Positions 19,101 through 27,534 of a DNA stretch of 64,000 nt are shown in pieces. Origin of the DNA: Robertkochia aurantiaca (GTDB taxonomy: Bacteria > Bacteroidota > Bacteroidia > Flavobacteriales > Flavobacteriaceae); contig NZ_JAINZS010000004.1 in assembly GCF_020166495.1 (NCBI RefSeq), forward strand, positions 558,001-622,000, read 5' to 3'. The notes beneath the pieces are model-generated. The model had not been told where the DNA came from. It made no database searches and worked only from the letters and a program-made list of their open reading frames with translations. The position numbers and the translations under genes were made by a program. The first letter of the stretch is position 1, and the number at the start of each line of letters is the position of its first letter.

Positions 19101-19259
19101 AGCAGAACGCCCGCCCCTGAATGGCCCAACCAGCCTGTATTCAAGTGATCCGTACAATTCTTCTGGAAAAGAAGCATCGCTCTTCTTGCGTTGCGCCTGT
19201 GAAGTGAAAACCATGGCCAAAGCCATGATCATGGTAAAAATGATCGGTTTTTTATTCAT
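16143..19259 (-). CDS. secreted BNR/VPS10-type beta-propeller protein (glycosyl hydrolase-like)
   Basis: A 1038-residue protein with an N-terminal signal peptide (residues 1-22, cleavage after SQA). Residues 30-770 carry about ten BNR/Asp-box repeats of the form S-x-D-x-G-x-x-W, for example WKTENGGRSW, YKSTDGGNTW and YRSDDGGKTW, as in sortilin/VPS10-like and sialidase-like propellers. A C-terminal part includes a charged coiled-coil-prone segment (about residues 890-1030). Such proteins are often annotated as glycosyl hydrolases, but no catalytic residues can be assigned, so substrate and activity are unknown. A paralogue of similar design lies at 53093-55945. It is probably periplasmic or exported. 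Confidence 0.88.
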   Translation of the reverse strand: MNKKPIIFTMIMALAMVFTSQAQRKKSDASFPEELYGSLEYRLVGPFRGGRSAAVTGVPGEPNLFYFGAAGGGVWKTENGGRSWENISDGFFGGSIGAVKVAPSDHNVIYVGGGEKTVRGNVSSGYGIWKTVDGGKTWEQKGLTSSRHIPRIVIHPDNPDIVFAGVMGNIYKGTEDRGIYKSTDGGNTWTKKLFVNDQAGVVDLQMDPNNPRVLYASTWRVQRTPYSLSSGGEGSALWKSTDNGETWTEISKNEGFAKGTLGIIGVTVSPVNSDRVWAIVENKEEGGVYRSDDGGKTWSHINDDRNLRQRAWYYSRIYADTQDEDIVYVVNVSYHKSEDGGRTFSSNNAPHGDHHDLWIAPEDPQRMIIGDDGGAQVSYDGGATWSTYHNQPTAQFYRVTTDNHFPYRIYAAQQDNSTVRIQHRTDGRFISEDDWEPTAGGESAHIAVDPENNDVVYGGSYGGFLTRVNHEKNTVRAVNVWPDNPMGYGAEGMKYRFQWNFPILFSKHNPDRLYTFSNHVHVSENEGQSWEVISPDLTRNDPEKLKSSGGPITQDNTGVEYYCTIFAANESPLKEGLLWVGSDDGLVHISQDGGQNWGDVTPKDAPKWLMINSIEPSPFDEGTCYVAGTLYKEGDFSPYLYKTTNYGKSWEKITNGIAEEHFTRVLRADPNREGLLYAGTETGMYISFDDGKNWKPFQLNLPVVPVTDLAIKDNDLIVATQGRSLWIIDDLGVLHQLDDSSREKDAILFKPADTYRMGGRGGIKSNSAGTNHPNGVITHFYLKEFDKENDTIALTYLDKAGDTIKSYSNHSKENKLPDLVKGGNTFVWDTRYDGATDFEGMILWWASLEGAKAVPGTYEVRLNVNGNDQSQDFTIVPDPRAESTVEEMQQQFDFVADVNETVDEAHKAIKRIRKVKDQLKAFSTQYAGNDSVSDLVEQAKAMEEKLTEVEEALYQTQNRSRQDPLNFPIRLTNKLAHLNSLVTLGDFAPTEQDIAVKNQLTTEIEEELNQLNSVLDEEVARFNEAFNQKNLNYLFVGE

Positions 19260-19298
19260 TACTTGTAGTTTTAGTCAGCGACTAAAAATAGAAATTTA

Positions 19299-20657
19299 TT
19301 ACGAAACCGTTGCACCCTCAAAGAGATTCCTTTTCACCTCGCGGTTCAGGAAATAAGCCGTAACCAGGGTAGAAAGCAGGTCGGCAACAGGAAAGGAGAT
19401 CCACACTCCGAGCTCTCCGTACATTTTTGGAAGGATGAGTATGAGAGGGATAAAGAAAAAACCCTGTCGCGTCAGGGTCAGAAAAAGAGCCGGTATGGCT
19501 TTGCCCACTGCCTGAAAATAGGCAGACCCGATAAGCTGCACCACTACGATAGGGGTAGCCGCGAAGGCCCATCTCATAGCGTCTGGTGCTTCCCTGAGCA
19601 CCGCTTCATCCTGGGTAAACACCCGGGTGATGATATCGGGAAAACTCATTATGAGCAGGAATATCACAAACCCCAGTAAGGCTGCGTATTTGATCGCCGT
19701 TTGAATAGATTCACGAACCCGGTCGTACTTCTCAGCTCCGTAATTATAACCGGCGATCGGGAGAAATCCCTGGGTAATTCCCAAAACAGGGAAAAGAGCA
19801 AACATAAGCATCCTGCCAATGATCGCATAGACCGTCACCGAATCGGCACCCCCCAGGTCGTAAAGAATATTGTTCACAAACAGATATGTGATGCTCACCA
19901 CAGCCTGCCTGGCCAGGGTAACCCCTCCCAGGGATGCGATCTCACGGGTCACCGACAGATCAAGGTTGAAATGACTGAAATCAATCTTCAGTTCAGAGCG
20001 GCCCGAGAGAAAAAACCAAAGGATATACAGGAAGCAACACAGATAGGAGCCGGTGGTGGCCCATGCCGCTCCCAGCATCCCCATGTCAAGCACATTGATC
20101 AGCAAAATATCGAGCAGCAGGTTTCCTACAGAAGGAATGATCATGGCGATCATTGCAAAGCGCGGTTTACCTTCAGCCCGGATCACCGCATTTCCCATCA
20201 TACAAAGTGCCAGAAAGGGAACCCCGTAAAGCACGACAGTATAGTAGATCTTAGCAGGCTCAAAAATAGGACCCTTCCCTCCGAAACTGGGAATGATACT
20301 ATCTGCAAAAAGCAGCCCTAACACCACCAGGGTGGTGGTCAGGAGCAAGGTCAGGGTAAGCTGATTTCCGAAGGTCTTGAAGGCGCGGTCGTTATTGCGG
20401 GCTCCCAGGGACCTCGAAATGATCGATGCCCCTCCGATACCTATTGACATTCCCAGAGCAGCGATGAAGAAAGAAACAGGCAGAACCACATTGATGGCTG
20501 CGATGGCAACCGAACCGATCCAGTTACCAACAAATATGGTATCGACCAGGATATTGAGCGACATGACGAGTATGCCTATGGAAGCGGGAACAGCCTGTTT
20601 TACCAACAGCTTTCCGATACTTTCGGTTCCCAGCTCCTCAGAAGATACTCTCGCCAT
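19299..20657 (-). CDS. MATE family efflux transporter
   Basis: A 452-residue inner membrane antiporter with twelve predicted helices in two homologous halves, matching the multidrug and toxin extrusion (MATE, NorM/DinF type) family. The N-terminal LLVKQAVPASIGILVMSLNILVD stretch and the internal IGGASIISRSLGARN and MFALFPVLGITQGFLPIAGYNYGA segments are family landmarks. It likely exports cationic compounds by Na+ or H+ antiport. It lies between ferrochelatase and the propeller gene on the same strand, with a gap of only 28 bases to hemH upstream. Substrate is not predictable. Confidence 0.95.
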   Translation of the reverse strand: MARVSSEELGTESIGKLLVKQAVPASIGILVMSLNILVDTIFVGNWIGSVAIAAINVVLPVSFFIAALGMSIGIGGASIISRSLGARNNDRAFKTFGNQLTLTLLLTTTLVVLGLLFADSIIPSFGGKGPIFEPAKIYYTVVLYGVPFLALCMMGNAVIRAEGKPRFAMIAMIIPSVGNLLLDILLINVLDMGMLGAAWATTGSYLCCFLYILWFFLSGRSELKIDFSHFNLDLSVTREIASLGGVTLARQAVVSITYLFVNNILYDLGGADSVTVYAIIGRMLMFALFPVLGITQGFLPIAGYNYGAEKYDRVRESIQTAIKYAALLGFVIFLLIMSFPDIITRVFTQDEAVLREAPDAMRWAFAATPIVVVQLIGSAYFQAVGKAIPALFLTLTRQGFFFIPLILILPKMYGELGVWISFPVADLLSTLVTAYFLNREVKRNLFEGATVS

Positions 20658-20685
20658 CTGCTTTCCTATCTGTCGTTAATTGGTT

Positions 20686-21705
20686 TCAGGAAGAATGCGC
20701 CCATTCATCGATCCATCTTGACAGTACCTTTACCCATTCCTGGTCATCGTTCAGACAGGGGATCACGTGAAATTCTTCTCCGCCGCGCTCTTCGAACTCC
20801 TCTTTGGCTTCCATCCCGATCTCTTCGAGGGTCTCCAAACAGTCTGAAACAAATGCAGGGGTAACAACTGCCATTTTTCGTACTCCTTTCTCGGCAAAAC
20901 CATTTACGGTCTTATCGGTATAGGGTTGAAGCCAAGGATCAATGCCAAGCCGAGACTGAAAAGAAGTGGAATAACTGTCTTCCTTCAGCTCCAGGTATTC
21001 AGCCACCCTCTTGGTGGTCATATAACACTGATGCCTGTAACAGAACTGATGTGCCGGGGAAGAACTAAAACAACATTGTCCGTCTATTTTACAATGTGAG
21101 CGGGTGATATCAGATTTTTTGATATGTCTTTCCGGCACCCCGTGATAAGAGAATAAAAGGTGCTCCCACTCTTTATCTTTCAGATGCTCGTGTATAGAAT
21201 TTGCCAGCACCCTGATATAATCATCATGATTGTAAAAGGCAGGAATGTTGGTGAAAGACATATGCGGAAAATGCTTTTGACGCAATTCTTCGGCCAGCAC
21301 CAGGATGGTCTCGGTGGTTGCCATGGCGAACTGTGGGTACAAAGGAATAAGCAATACCTCATCAACTCCCTTTTTATCCAATTCATCAAGACCTGCCTTG
21401 ATCGAAGGGTTACCGTACCTCATGGCCAGGCTCACCGGTACCGAGGTGAGATCCTGTACTTTCTCCTGCAATCTTTCGGAGAGAACGATCAAGGGAGAAC
21501 CTTCGTCCCACCAGATTTTGGAATAGGCTTCTGCCGATTTTTTTGGCCGGGTGTTGAGTATAATACCTCTCACCACAAAAGTCCTCAGCCAACCGGGTAA
21601 GTCGATCACCCGTTCATCCATGAGGAATTCATCCAAATACTTTTTAACATCCTTGGGATCAGTCGAATCAGGCGATCCAAGGTTTACGAGTAAAACTCCT
21701 TTCAT
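20686..21705 (-). CDS. hemH: ferrochelatase with an internal cysteine cluster
   Basis: A 339-residue ferrochelatase, which inserts Fe(II) into protoporphyrin IX, the final protoheme step. The catalytic His188 is in SYHGVPERH, and the acidic SDCLETLEEI motif (Glu291, Glu294) is present. Between residues 205 and 227 lie five cysteines (205, 211, 212, 222, 227) in the form C-x5-CC-x9-C-x4-C. Some bacterial ferrochelatases carry a [2Fe-2S] cluster bound by internal cysteines, and this insert is a candidate for the same. It is separated from the hem operon by ThuA and AraC genes and runs the opposite way. Confidence 0.97.
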   Translation of the reverse strand: MKGVLLVNLGSPDSTDPKDVKKYLDEFLMDERVIDLPGWLRTFVVRGIILNTRPKKSAEAYSKIWWDEGSPLIVLSERLQEKVQDLTSVPVSLAMRYGNPSIKAGLDELDKKGVDEVLLIPLYPQFAMATTETILVLAEELRQKHFPHMSFTNIPAFYNHDDYIRVLANSIHEHLKDKEWEHLLFSYHGVPERHIKKSDITRSHCKIDGQCCFSSSPAHQFCYRHQCYMTTKRVAEYLELKEDSYSTSFQSRLGIDPWLQPYTDKTVNGFAEKGVRKMAVVTPAFVSDCLETLEEIGMEAKEEFEERGGEEFHVIPCLNDDQEWVKVLSRWIDEWAHSS

Positions 21706-21804
21706 TATCTGAGCAATTTTTAATGCAAATTTAAGGGTTTAAACCGAGTATAAAACCCGGCTGCAGAGCAGTTATAGCAATTATGTGATAACGAATATCA
21801 ATGC

Positions 21805-22545
21805 TTACTCCAAACACCAAAGCATACCTCCCCTAAGGTGCTGCACAAAACCGGGTTCGCTGTAGGAAGCAGCCGTGTGCCCTCCCGCAGTGTAAAAAAC
21901 CCTGGCTCCTGCCGGTTCATGATACCAGGCAATGGGATGGTCGGGGCCGTTGGTTCCTCCTTCATAAGAGCTTTCTTCCAGATTCAGCAAAGTATTCACT
22001 GAAGGATTAAAATTTTTGAAATTATACCATTCGTCTCTCCGGGTCCATGTATCATTTAAGTGGGCGGTTGCCGGGTGGTCAGGATCGACTACGGTTATGA
22101 GTGCCTCCTGTATGGAAGGGTGACTATCAAAATAAGCACCGACCAGTTCTCCGTACCAGGGCCAGTCATATTCTGTATCGGTTGCCGCATGAATCCCCAT
22201 AAAAGCTCCTCCCTGCCCGATATAATTTTCAAAGGCGGTCTGCTGTTCGTTATTGAGAATATCACCGGTAGTCGATAGAAAAATAACCAGATCGAACGAC
22301 GGGAGATCGTCTGAATTAAACACCCCTGCGTTCTCGGTATGGGTAAGCGCAATATCTTCTTCCTCTGCAAGACCCTTGAACAGGGCCACCCCGTCTGAAA
22401 TCGAGCTGTGTCTGAATCCTTCGGTTTTGGTGAAAATCAGAACCTGCTTCCGCGGATCATCCGGATCGACATTCACCTCATTCCCATCATCTCCGCAACC
22501 CCATACGAACAGCAATACAAGAAATTGCCAGTACATTTGATTCAT
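21805..22545 (-). CDS. ThuA domain lipoprotein
   Basis: A 246-residue protein with a short hydrophobic N-terminus ending in a lipobox-like VWGC, so Cys17 is probably lipidated and the protein membrane-anchored. Residues 33-245 match the ThuA/trehalose-utilisation domain, a glutamine-amidotransferase-like fold (VLIFTKTEGFRHSSI at the start, MGIHAATDTEYDWPWYGELVGA, RVFYTAGGHT near the end). ThuA proteins are tied to sugar (trehalose or glycan) use, but catalysis is not established. The start lies 2 bases after the stop of the AraC gene, so the two are co-transcribed. Confidence 0.9.
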   Translation of the reverse strand: MNQMYWQFLVLLFVWGCGDDGNEVNVDPDDPRKQVLIFTKTEGFRHSSISDGVALFKGLAEEEDIALTHTENAGVFNSDDLPSFDLVIFLSTTGDILNNEQQTAFENYIGQGGAFMGIHAATDTEYDWPWYGELVGAYFDSHPSIQEALITVVDPDHPATAHLNDTWTRRDEWYNFKNFNPSVNTLLNLEESSYEGGTNGPDHPIAWYHEPAGARVFYTAGGHTAASYSEPGFVQHLRGGMLWCLE

Positions 22546-22547
22546 AA

Positions 22548-23441
22548 TTATGCATTTAGTGATAAAAGATATTTTTTTGGGGTAGTTCCGTATTTTTTCT
22601 TGAAGGCCGAAATAAAATGACTTGAGGTACTGTATCCGACCCGGTGACCTACCTCATTCACATTATGCTCTCCGCTTTCGAGCATCTTCCGTGCAAACTC
22701 CATCTTGTAATCGAACAGAAAACTATACACCGAATCTCCATACAATTGTTTGAATCCCTCTTTGAGTTTTTTGAGATTCAACCCGATCTCTTCAGAAAGC
22801 TCCTGCAAGGTAGGCGGTTCGGCCATTCGGGAAATAACGATGTCTTTCGCCCGCTTGATACGACGCACATTGTCTTCGTCTATCAAAAAAGGACATTGTT
22901 CCACATTGGCGTCTTCAGCCTTGTTAAAGTACAGGCCCAGCAATTCATACAATTTCCCCTTAAGGTACAGATTCTTAACCGTAGGATGCAGACCATAGTT
23001 CATGATCTGACTCAGCACCACCGATATAGCAGGGTTGAAGGGCGATATGTCGTAGTATTTCCGGTCCCTGTTCTCGAGACTTAAAAATGGTATATAATCG
23101 GCTTCCATAGAGATCAGGCTATGAAATTTTTTAATGGAGATAAGCACCGAAACCACCCAGGTACCCGGATCGATATGCAAATTCATCGGAAGGTCCCGCT
23201 GCGGATTATACAATAACAGCGCATCTTCCTGTTTTACTTCAAGCTGGTAGCGCCCCTGATTAAAATGGAAAGTCATATGCCCCTTGAGACAGAAATGGAA
23301 CTGTATAAAGCTGCTGTCCACATTCTTTTCAATGCTTTGCAGCTCGTTACTGCTGTTCTGCAAACGAAGCAGCACCATATCGTCTTCAAAACACCATTCT
23401 TCAGCAACCCCTTCAGCGATATTTTTTTGAACGTCTTCCAT
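22548..23441 (-). CDS. AraC family transcriptional regulator, divergent from hemA
   Basis: A 297-residue regulator. The N-terminal half (about residues 20-190) is a cupin-like ligand or dimerisation domain. The C-terminal AraC/XylS DNA-binding domain occupies about residues 190-295, with two helix-turn-helix units (PTLQELSEEIGLNLKKLKEGF and VNEVGHRVGYSTSSHFISAFKKKYGTTPKKY). It is transcribed divergently from the heme operon across 200 bases that contain a direct repeat suited to AraC-type binding, so it is a candidate regulator of heme synthesis. A TATTTTTG box at 23527-23534 on this strand may be its own -7 element. The inducer is unknown. ThuA follows 2 bases later. Confidence 0.94.
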   Translation of the reverse strand: MEDVQKNIAEGVAEEWCFEDDMVLLRLQNSSNELQSIEKNVDSSFIQFHFCLKGHMTFHFNQGRYQLEVKQEDALLLYNPQRDLPMNLHIDPGTWVVSVLISIKKFHSLISMEADYIPFLSLENRDRKYYDISPFNPAISVVLSQIMNYGLHPTVKNLYLKGKLYELLGLYFNKAEDANVEQCPFLIDEDNVRRIKRAKDIVISRMAEPPTLQELSEEIGLNLKKLKEGFKQLYGDSVYSFLFDYKMEFARKMLESGEHNVNEVGHRVGYSTSSHFISAFKKKYGTTPKKYLLSLNA

Positions 23442-23560
23442 AAATCTCTTTCTTGTTTTTATTTAGAATCAATCTAAACTATTTGGCTCAAAAGCCTTAT
23501 AAACCCTAAATATGCCGGGATTTTACCAAAAATACTACGAAAAGAATTGCAAATCACTTT

Positions 23561-23590
23561 TAGCGTTATAAAAAGTTCCTATAGCGTTAT
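23561..23590 (+). promoter_or_regulatory. putative operator: direct repeat TAGCGTTAT, 21-base period
   Basis: TAGCGTTAT occurs at 23561-23569 and again at 23582-23590. The period of 21 bases is two helix turns, the geometry of AraC-family (and LytTR-family) sites. The proximal copy ends 20 bases before the hemA -7 box, so it covers the place of the -33 element, as in class II activation. The site is seen directly; the binding protein is inferred from the adjacent araC-type gene. Confidence 0.55.
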
Positions 23591-23610
23591 TTTTTTTTAA
23601 AGAGCCCCCG

Positions 23611-23618
23611 TAATTTTG
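23611..23618 (+). promoter_or_regulatory. -7 element of the hem operon promoter
   Basis: TAATTTTG fits TAnnTTTG. There is no TTTG at the -33 position, which is occupied by the end of the TAGCGTTAT repeat, suggesting dependence on an activator. The expected leader is about 17 bases. Confidence 0.6.
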
Positions 23619-23641
23619 GAGCCGATTTCAGAAATAACTGG

Positions 23642-24895
23642 ATGAAAGCATATAATATCTCTAAACATAACTCCTTTTATGTTGTTGGGTTGAGCTACAA
23701 GAAAGCCGATGCAGAGGTAAGGGGTAAATTCAGTTTAGGTGATCAGGCCCAGGATTCGCTGTTAAAGCAGGCTCATTCGTCGGGTATTGATGGCCTCATG
23801 GTGATTTCTACCTGTAACCGCACCGAATTATACGGGTTCGCTCAGCATCCTTACCAGCTGATTCAGCTGCTGTGTGGCAACACCAATGGTACTGTTGAAG
23901 AATTTCAAAGCGTGGGCTACGTATACAAAAACAACCACGCCATCTCTCATATCTTTAAGGTGGGTACCGGGCTGGACAGTCAGATACTCGGTGATTTCGA
24001 GATCATCTCCCAATTAAAGCAAGGATTTCTTAAGTCACGCAGCAATGAGATCGCCAACCCTTTTCTCGAGCGACTCATCAACTCGGTGATTCAGGCGAGC
24101 AAACGCATAAAGAATGAGACTGAGATCTCTTCGGGAGCCACTTCAGTCGCATTTGCATCGGTACAATACATCCTGGCCAGGGTACCCGATATTTCCAATA
24201 AGAATATCGTACTCTTCGGAACCGGTAAAATCGGAAGAAATACCTGTGAAAACCTGGTTAAACATACCGATAATGATCATATCGTACTGATCAACCGCAC
24301 CAAAGACCGTGCAGAAAAAGTAGCCGGTAAATTCAATTTGCTGGTGAAGACTTATGAGCAATTACAGGAGGAGATCGCCAAAGCCGATGTGCTTATCGTA
24401 GCCACCGGATCTCAGCGGCCTACCGTCAATAAAGACCTCATTCACACCGACAAAGACCTGTTGATTCTGGACCTGTCTATCCCTAAAAATGTCGATGACA
24501 ATGTGGAAGATCTGGCTAATGTCACTTTGGTACACCTGGACCGGCTTTCTCAGATCACCGACGAAACCCTGAAAAGGAGGGAGAAATTTATTCCCAAAGC
24601 AGAGAAGATCATTGAAGAGGTCGAGAACGACTTCAGGCAATGGCTGGAAACGCGAAAATTCGCTCCGACCATCAAGGCTCTCAAAAAGAAGTTGAAAAAC
24701 ATGAAAGATGCCGAGATCGATTTTCAACGTAAAAAGATAGATGGTTTTAATGAAGAGCAGGCCGAAGTTCTGAGCAACCGTATCATTCAAAAGATCACGA
24801 CTCACTTCGCCAATCACCTGAGGGAAAGTCCGAATTCTTCTGATGAAAGTCTGGAACTCATCAAAAAGGTATTTCAACTAGAAAACAACAAATGA
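23642..24895 (+). CDS. hemA: glutamyl-tRNA reductase
   Basis: A 417-residue NADPH-dependent enzyme that makes glutamate-1-semialdehyde from glutamyl-tRNA, the first committed and usually regulated step of C5-route tetrapyrrole synthesis. The catalytic Cys58 is in STCNRTELYG. The N-terminal catalytic domain is followed by an NADPH-binding Rossmann domain (LFGTGKIGRNT, glycines at 193, 195 and 198) and a long helical dimerisation domain from about residue 310. It is the first gene of the heme operon; its last four bases overlap the start of hemC (ATGA). hemL, needed for the next step, is not in the window. Confidence 0.98.
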   Translation: MKAYNISKHNSFYVVGLSYKKADAEVRGKFSLGDQAQDSLLKQAHSSGIDGLMVISTCNRTELYGFAQHPYQLIQLLCGNTNGTVEEFQSVGYVYKNNHAISHIFKVGTGLDSQILGDFEIISQLKQGFLKSRSNEIANPFLERLINSVIQASKRIKNETEISSGATSVAFASVQYILARVPDISNKNIVLFGTGKIGRNTCENLVKHTDNDHIVLINRTKDRAEKVAGKFNLLVKTYEQLQEEIAKADVLIVATGSQRPTVNKDLIHTDKDLLILDLSIPKNVDDNVEDLANVTLVHLDRLSQITDETLKRREKFIPKAEKIIEEVENDFRQWLETRKFAPTIKALKKKLKNMKDAEIDFQRKKIDGFNEEQAEVLSNRIIQKITTHFANHLRESPNSSDESLELIKKVFQLENNK

Positions 24896-25824
24896 ACCGA
24901 CCTATACGAATCGGAACCCGCGATAGCGAGCTCGCTATGTGGCAGGCCCGACATGTTCAAAAAAAGCTTTCAGATGCCGGTTACGACTGCGAACTGGTTC
25001 CGGTTAAATCGACCGGAGATATCGTCTTAGATAAACCTTTGTATGAGTTAGGTATCACGGGTATTTTTACCAAGACCCTCGATGTGGCCCTGCTCAATAA
25101 AGATATAGATATTGCGGTTCACAGCATGAAAGATGTGCCGACGGCACTGCCCAAAGGAATCGTACAGGCTGCGGTTCTTGAAAGAGAAGTGACCAGTGAT
25201 ATCCTGGTACATAAGGGCGACCTGAGCTTTCTCAGCAAAAAAGGCACCATCGCCACGGGAAGTCTCAGAAGGAAGGCTCAATGGCTGCATCGCTACCCAA
25301 AACATCAGGTGGAAGACCTGAGAGGAAACGTGAACAGCAGGCTGCAAAAATTAAAGGATAATTCCTGGGACGGAGCCATCTTCGCTGAAGCCGGTCTCAA
25401 ACGCATCGATCTTTTACCAAAGGAACATGAAGTGCTTGACTGGATGATCCCCGCTCCTGCACAAGGAGCCATGATGGTTGTTTGCCGGGGGGAAGACAAA
25501 GGCCTGTTCAAAGTGGTAAACAGCATCAATCACTACGATACCGAGATCTGTACGACCATAGAACGAGATTTTCTGAGAACGCTCGAAGGCGGGTGTACCG
25601 CTCCGATCGGCGCCCATGCTTATATCGACATCGATTACCTCCATTTTAAGGGGGCCCTTTTCTCCCTTGACGGAAAGAAAAAGGTCGATATCGAACAATC
25701 TGTCCTCATAGAAAACGTAGAAGGACTGGGCGTCATCAGCGCCAGGGAAATCCTTAACAACGGCGGAGCGGCTTTGATGACGAAGATCAAAAAGAAACTG
25801 GAGAAGAACGGGGTTAAACAATAG
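24892..25824 (+). CDS. hemC: hydroxymethylbilane synthase (porphobilinogen deaminase)
   Basis: A 310-residue cytosolic enzyme that joins four porphobilinogen units into hydroxymethylbilane. The N-terminus RIGTRDSELAMWQA, the catalytic Asp81 in HSMKDVP, and the dipyrromethane cofactor attachment site Cys235 in LEGGCTAPIGAHA are all present. The length is normal for the family. It overlaps hemA by four bases and precedes hemD by five bases, so it is in the middle of a tightly coupled operon. Confidence 0.98.
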   Translation: MNRPIRIGTRDSELAMWQARHVQKKLSDAGYDCELVPVKSTGDIVLDKPLYELGITGIFTKTLDVALLNKDIDIAVHSMKDVPTALPKGIVQAAVLEREVTSDILVHKGDLSFLSKKGTIATGSLRRKAQWLHRYPKHQVEDLRGNVNSRLQKLKDNSWDGAIFAEAGLKRIDLLPKEHEVLDWMIPAPAQGAMMVVCRGEDKGLFKVVNSINHYDTEICTTIERDFLRTLEGGCTAPIGAHAYIDIDYLHFKGALFSLDGKKKVDIEQSVLIENVEGLGVISAREILNNGGAALMTKIKKKLEKNGVKQ

Positions 25825-25829
25825 CTTTT

Positions 25830-26501
25830 ATGCCTGAGAATCCTCGAATACTGAGCACCAAAATTCTCAGTCCTCCACAGCAGGAAAGACTGCTTCATGC
25901 GGGGTTTTCGCTGGTTCAGCTGGCCTTTATTAAAGTGTCTCTTTCTGCCATATCAGAGCCGGTACGGGCGAAACATGCCATTCTCACCAGTAAGAATGCG
26001 GTAAAGGCGATTCAGCAAAACCGGATTATCGTTGAAAACGCCTATTGCGTGGGAGAAAAAACCGCGGCTATGACAAGCAGCCTGGGCATTCCCGTGAAAG
26101 TAGTGGCAGAAACTTCCAAAGAACTGGCCGGCATTATCGCAGAACATTACTCAGAAAACAAATACGTCTATTTTTGCGGAAATCTGCGCAGACCAGACCT
26201 TCCGCAGATACTGAGAAAAAGCAAGGTCGATTTCGATGAAGTCACCGTGTACCATACCGAAAGAGTACCCCATGAAGTCAAGGGATCTTTCGACGGCATC
26301 CTTTTTTTCAGTCCCAGCGCTGTGGAAAGTTATGCTCAAAACAATAAATTTGGTAACCCGGTTTGTTTTTCCATCGGACCTACCACTTCTGACGCCCTGA
26401 AAAATCATACCTCAAGAATTATCACCGCAAAGAAGCCATCTGCTGAACATGTCGTTCTGGAGGTGTTAAAAGAGTTTAAACCCAATATGCTAAAAAAATA
26501 A
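25830..26501 (+). CDS. hemD: uroporphyrinogen-III synthase
   Basis: A 223-residue protein with the two-domain, poorly conserved pattern of Hem[12 protein letters not shown] (about residues 51-61) in one domain and [12 protein letters not shown] (about 155-166) in the other. It cyclises hydroxymethylbilane with inversion of ring D. Sequence conservation in this family is low, so the position between hemC and hemE, five and four bases away, is strong support. The protein is slightly shorter than the E. coli enzyme, as usual in Bacteroidota. Confidence 0.93.
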   Translation: MPENPRILSTKILSPPQQERLLHAGFSLVQLAFIKVSLSAISEPVRAKHAILTSKNAVKAIQQNRIIVENAYCVGEKTAAMTSSLGIPVKVVAETSKELAGIIAEHYSENKYVYFCGNLRRPDLPQILRKSKVDFDEVTVYHTERVPHEVKGSFDGILFFSPSAVESYAQNNKFGNPVCFSIGPTTSDALKNHTSRIITAKKPSAEHVVLEVLKEFKPNMLKK

Positions 26502-26505
26502 TGTC

Positions 26506-27534
26506 ATGATAAAGAACGATCTATTTTTAAGAGCCCTGAAAGGTGAAACGGTTTCCAGACCCCCGGTCTGGATGATGCGACAAGCAGGGAGGTATCTCCC
26601 TGAATTCATGGCATTGAAAGAGAAGTACGATTTCTTCACCCGTTGCCGAACTCCGGAGCTGGCGGCTGAGATAACCGTACAACCCATTCGTATCGTAAAA
26701 CCCGATGCAGCCATACTTTTTTCTGACATCCTGGTGATCCCACAGGCTATGAATATAGATGTTGAAATGAAACCGGGCGTAGGACCCTGGTTACCATCAC
26801 CTGTGCGCACTGCTCAGGATGTGGAAAATGTGCGGGTTCCTGAGATCATGGAAACCCTGGGATACGTAATGGATGCCATTACCCTTACTAAGGAAATGCT
26901 TGAAGACGAGGTTCCCCTGATCGGTTTTGCCGGTTCCCCCTGGACCATCTTGTGCTACGCTGTTGAAGGAAAGGGATCCAAGAGCTTCGATCAGGCCAAA
27001 GGCTTTTGCTTTTCCAATCCGGAGGCCGCCCATAAGTTATTGCAAAAGATCACCGATACCACAATCGCCTATCTGAAGCAAAAAGTGGCCCATGGGGTCA
27101 ATGCCGTACAAATATTCGATTCATGGGGAGGTATGTTATCACCCGAAGATTATCGTGAATTCTCATGGAAATATATCGACCAGATCATTGAAGCCCTTGC
27201 GCCGCTCACCGAAGTGATCGTATTTGGTAAAGGGTGCTGGTTCGCCCTTCCTGAGATGGCGAAGAGCAAGGCAAGTGCACTGGGGGTTGACTGGACCTGT
27301 TCACCTGAAAAGGCACGGGAGTTTACCGGAGGAAAGATCACACTGCAGGGGAATTTTGACCCCTCCAGATTACTCACACCCGTTCCGCAACTGAAGAACA
27401 TGGTCTGGGATATGATCGACAGATTTGGAAAAGACCGCTACATGGCAAATCTGGGACATGGTATATTACCTAATATCCCTGTAGATCATGCCAAAGCGTT
27501 TATAGATGCAGTAAAGGAATACGAAAATCGCTGA
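26506..27534 (+). CDS. hemE: uroporphyrinogen decarboxylase
   Basis: A 342-residue cytosolic enzyme that converts uroporphyrinogen III to coproporphyrinogen III. The substrate-binding N-terminal motif [15 protein letters not shown] contains Arg25 and Arg29, and Asp74 in LFSDIL is the key catalytic aspartate. [19 protein letters not shown] follows near residue 140. The ATG at 26506 lies four bases after hemD; an earlier ATG at 26501 is out of frame. The stop shares a base with the DUF6973 start (TGATG), so translation is coupled. Confidence 0.98.
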   Translation: MIKNDLFLRALKGETVSRPPVWMMRQAGRYLPEFMALKEKYDFFTRCRTPELAAEITVQPIRIVKPDAAILFSDILVIPQAMNIDVEMKPGVGPWLPSPVRTAQDVENVRVPEIMETLGYVMDAITLTKEMLEDEVPLIGFAGSPWTILCYAVEGKGSKSFDQAKGFCFSNPEAAHKLLQKITDTTIAYLKQKVAHGVNAVQIFDSWGGMLSPEDYREFSWKYIDQIIEALAPLTEVIVFGKGCWFALPEMAKSKASALGVDWTCSPEKAREFTGGKITLQGNFDPSRLLTPVPQLKNMVWDMIDRFGKDRYMANLGHGILPNIPVDHAKAFIDAVKEYENR

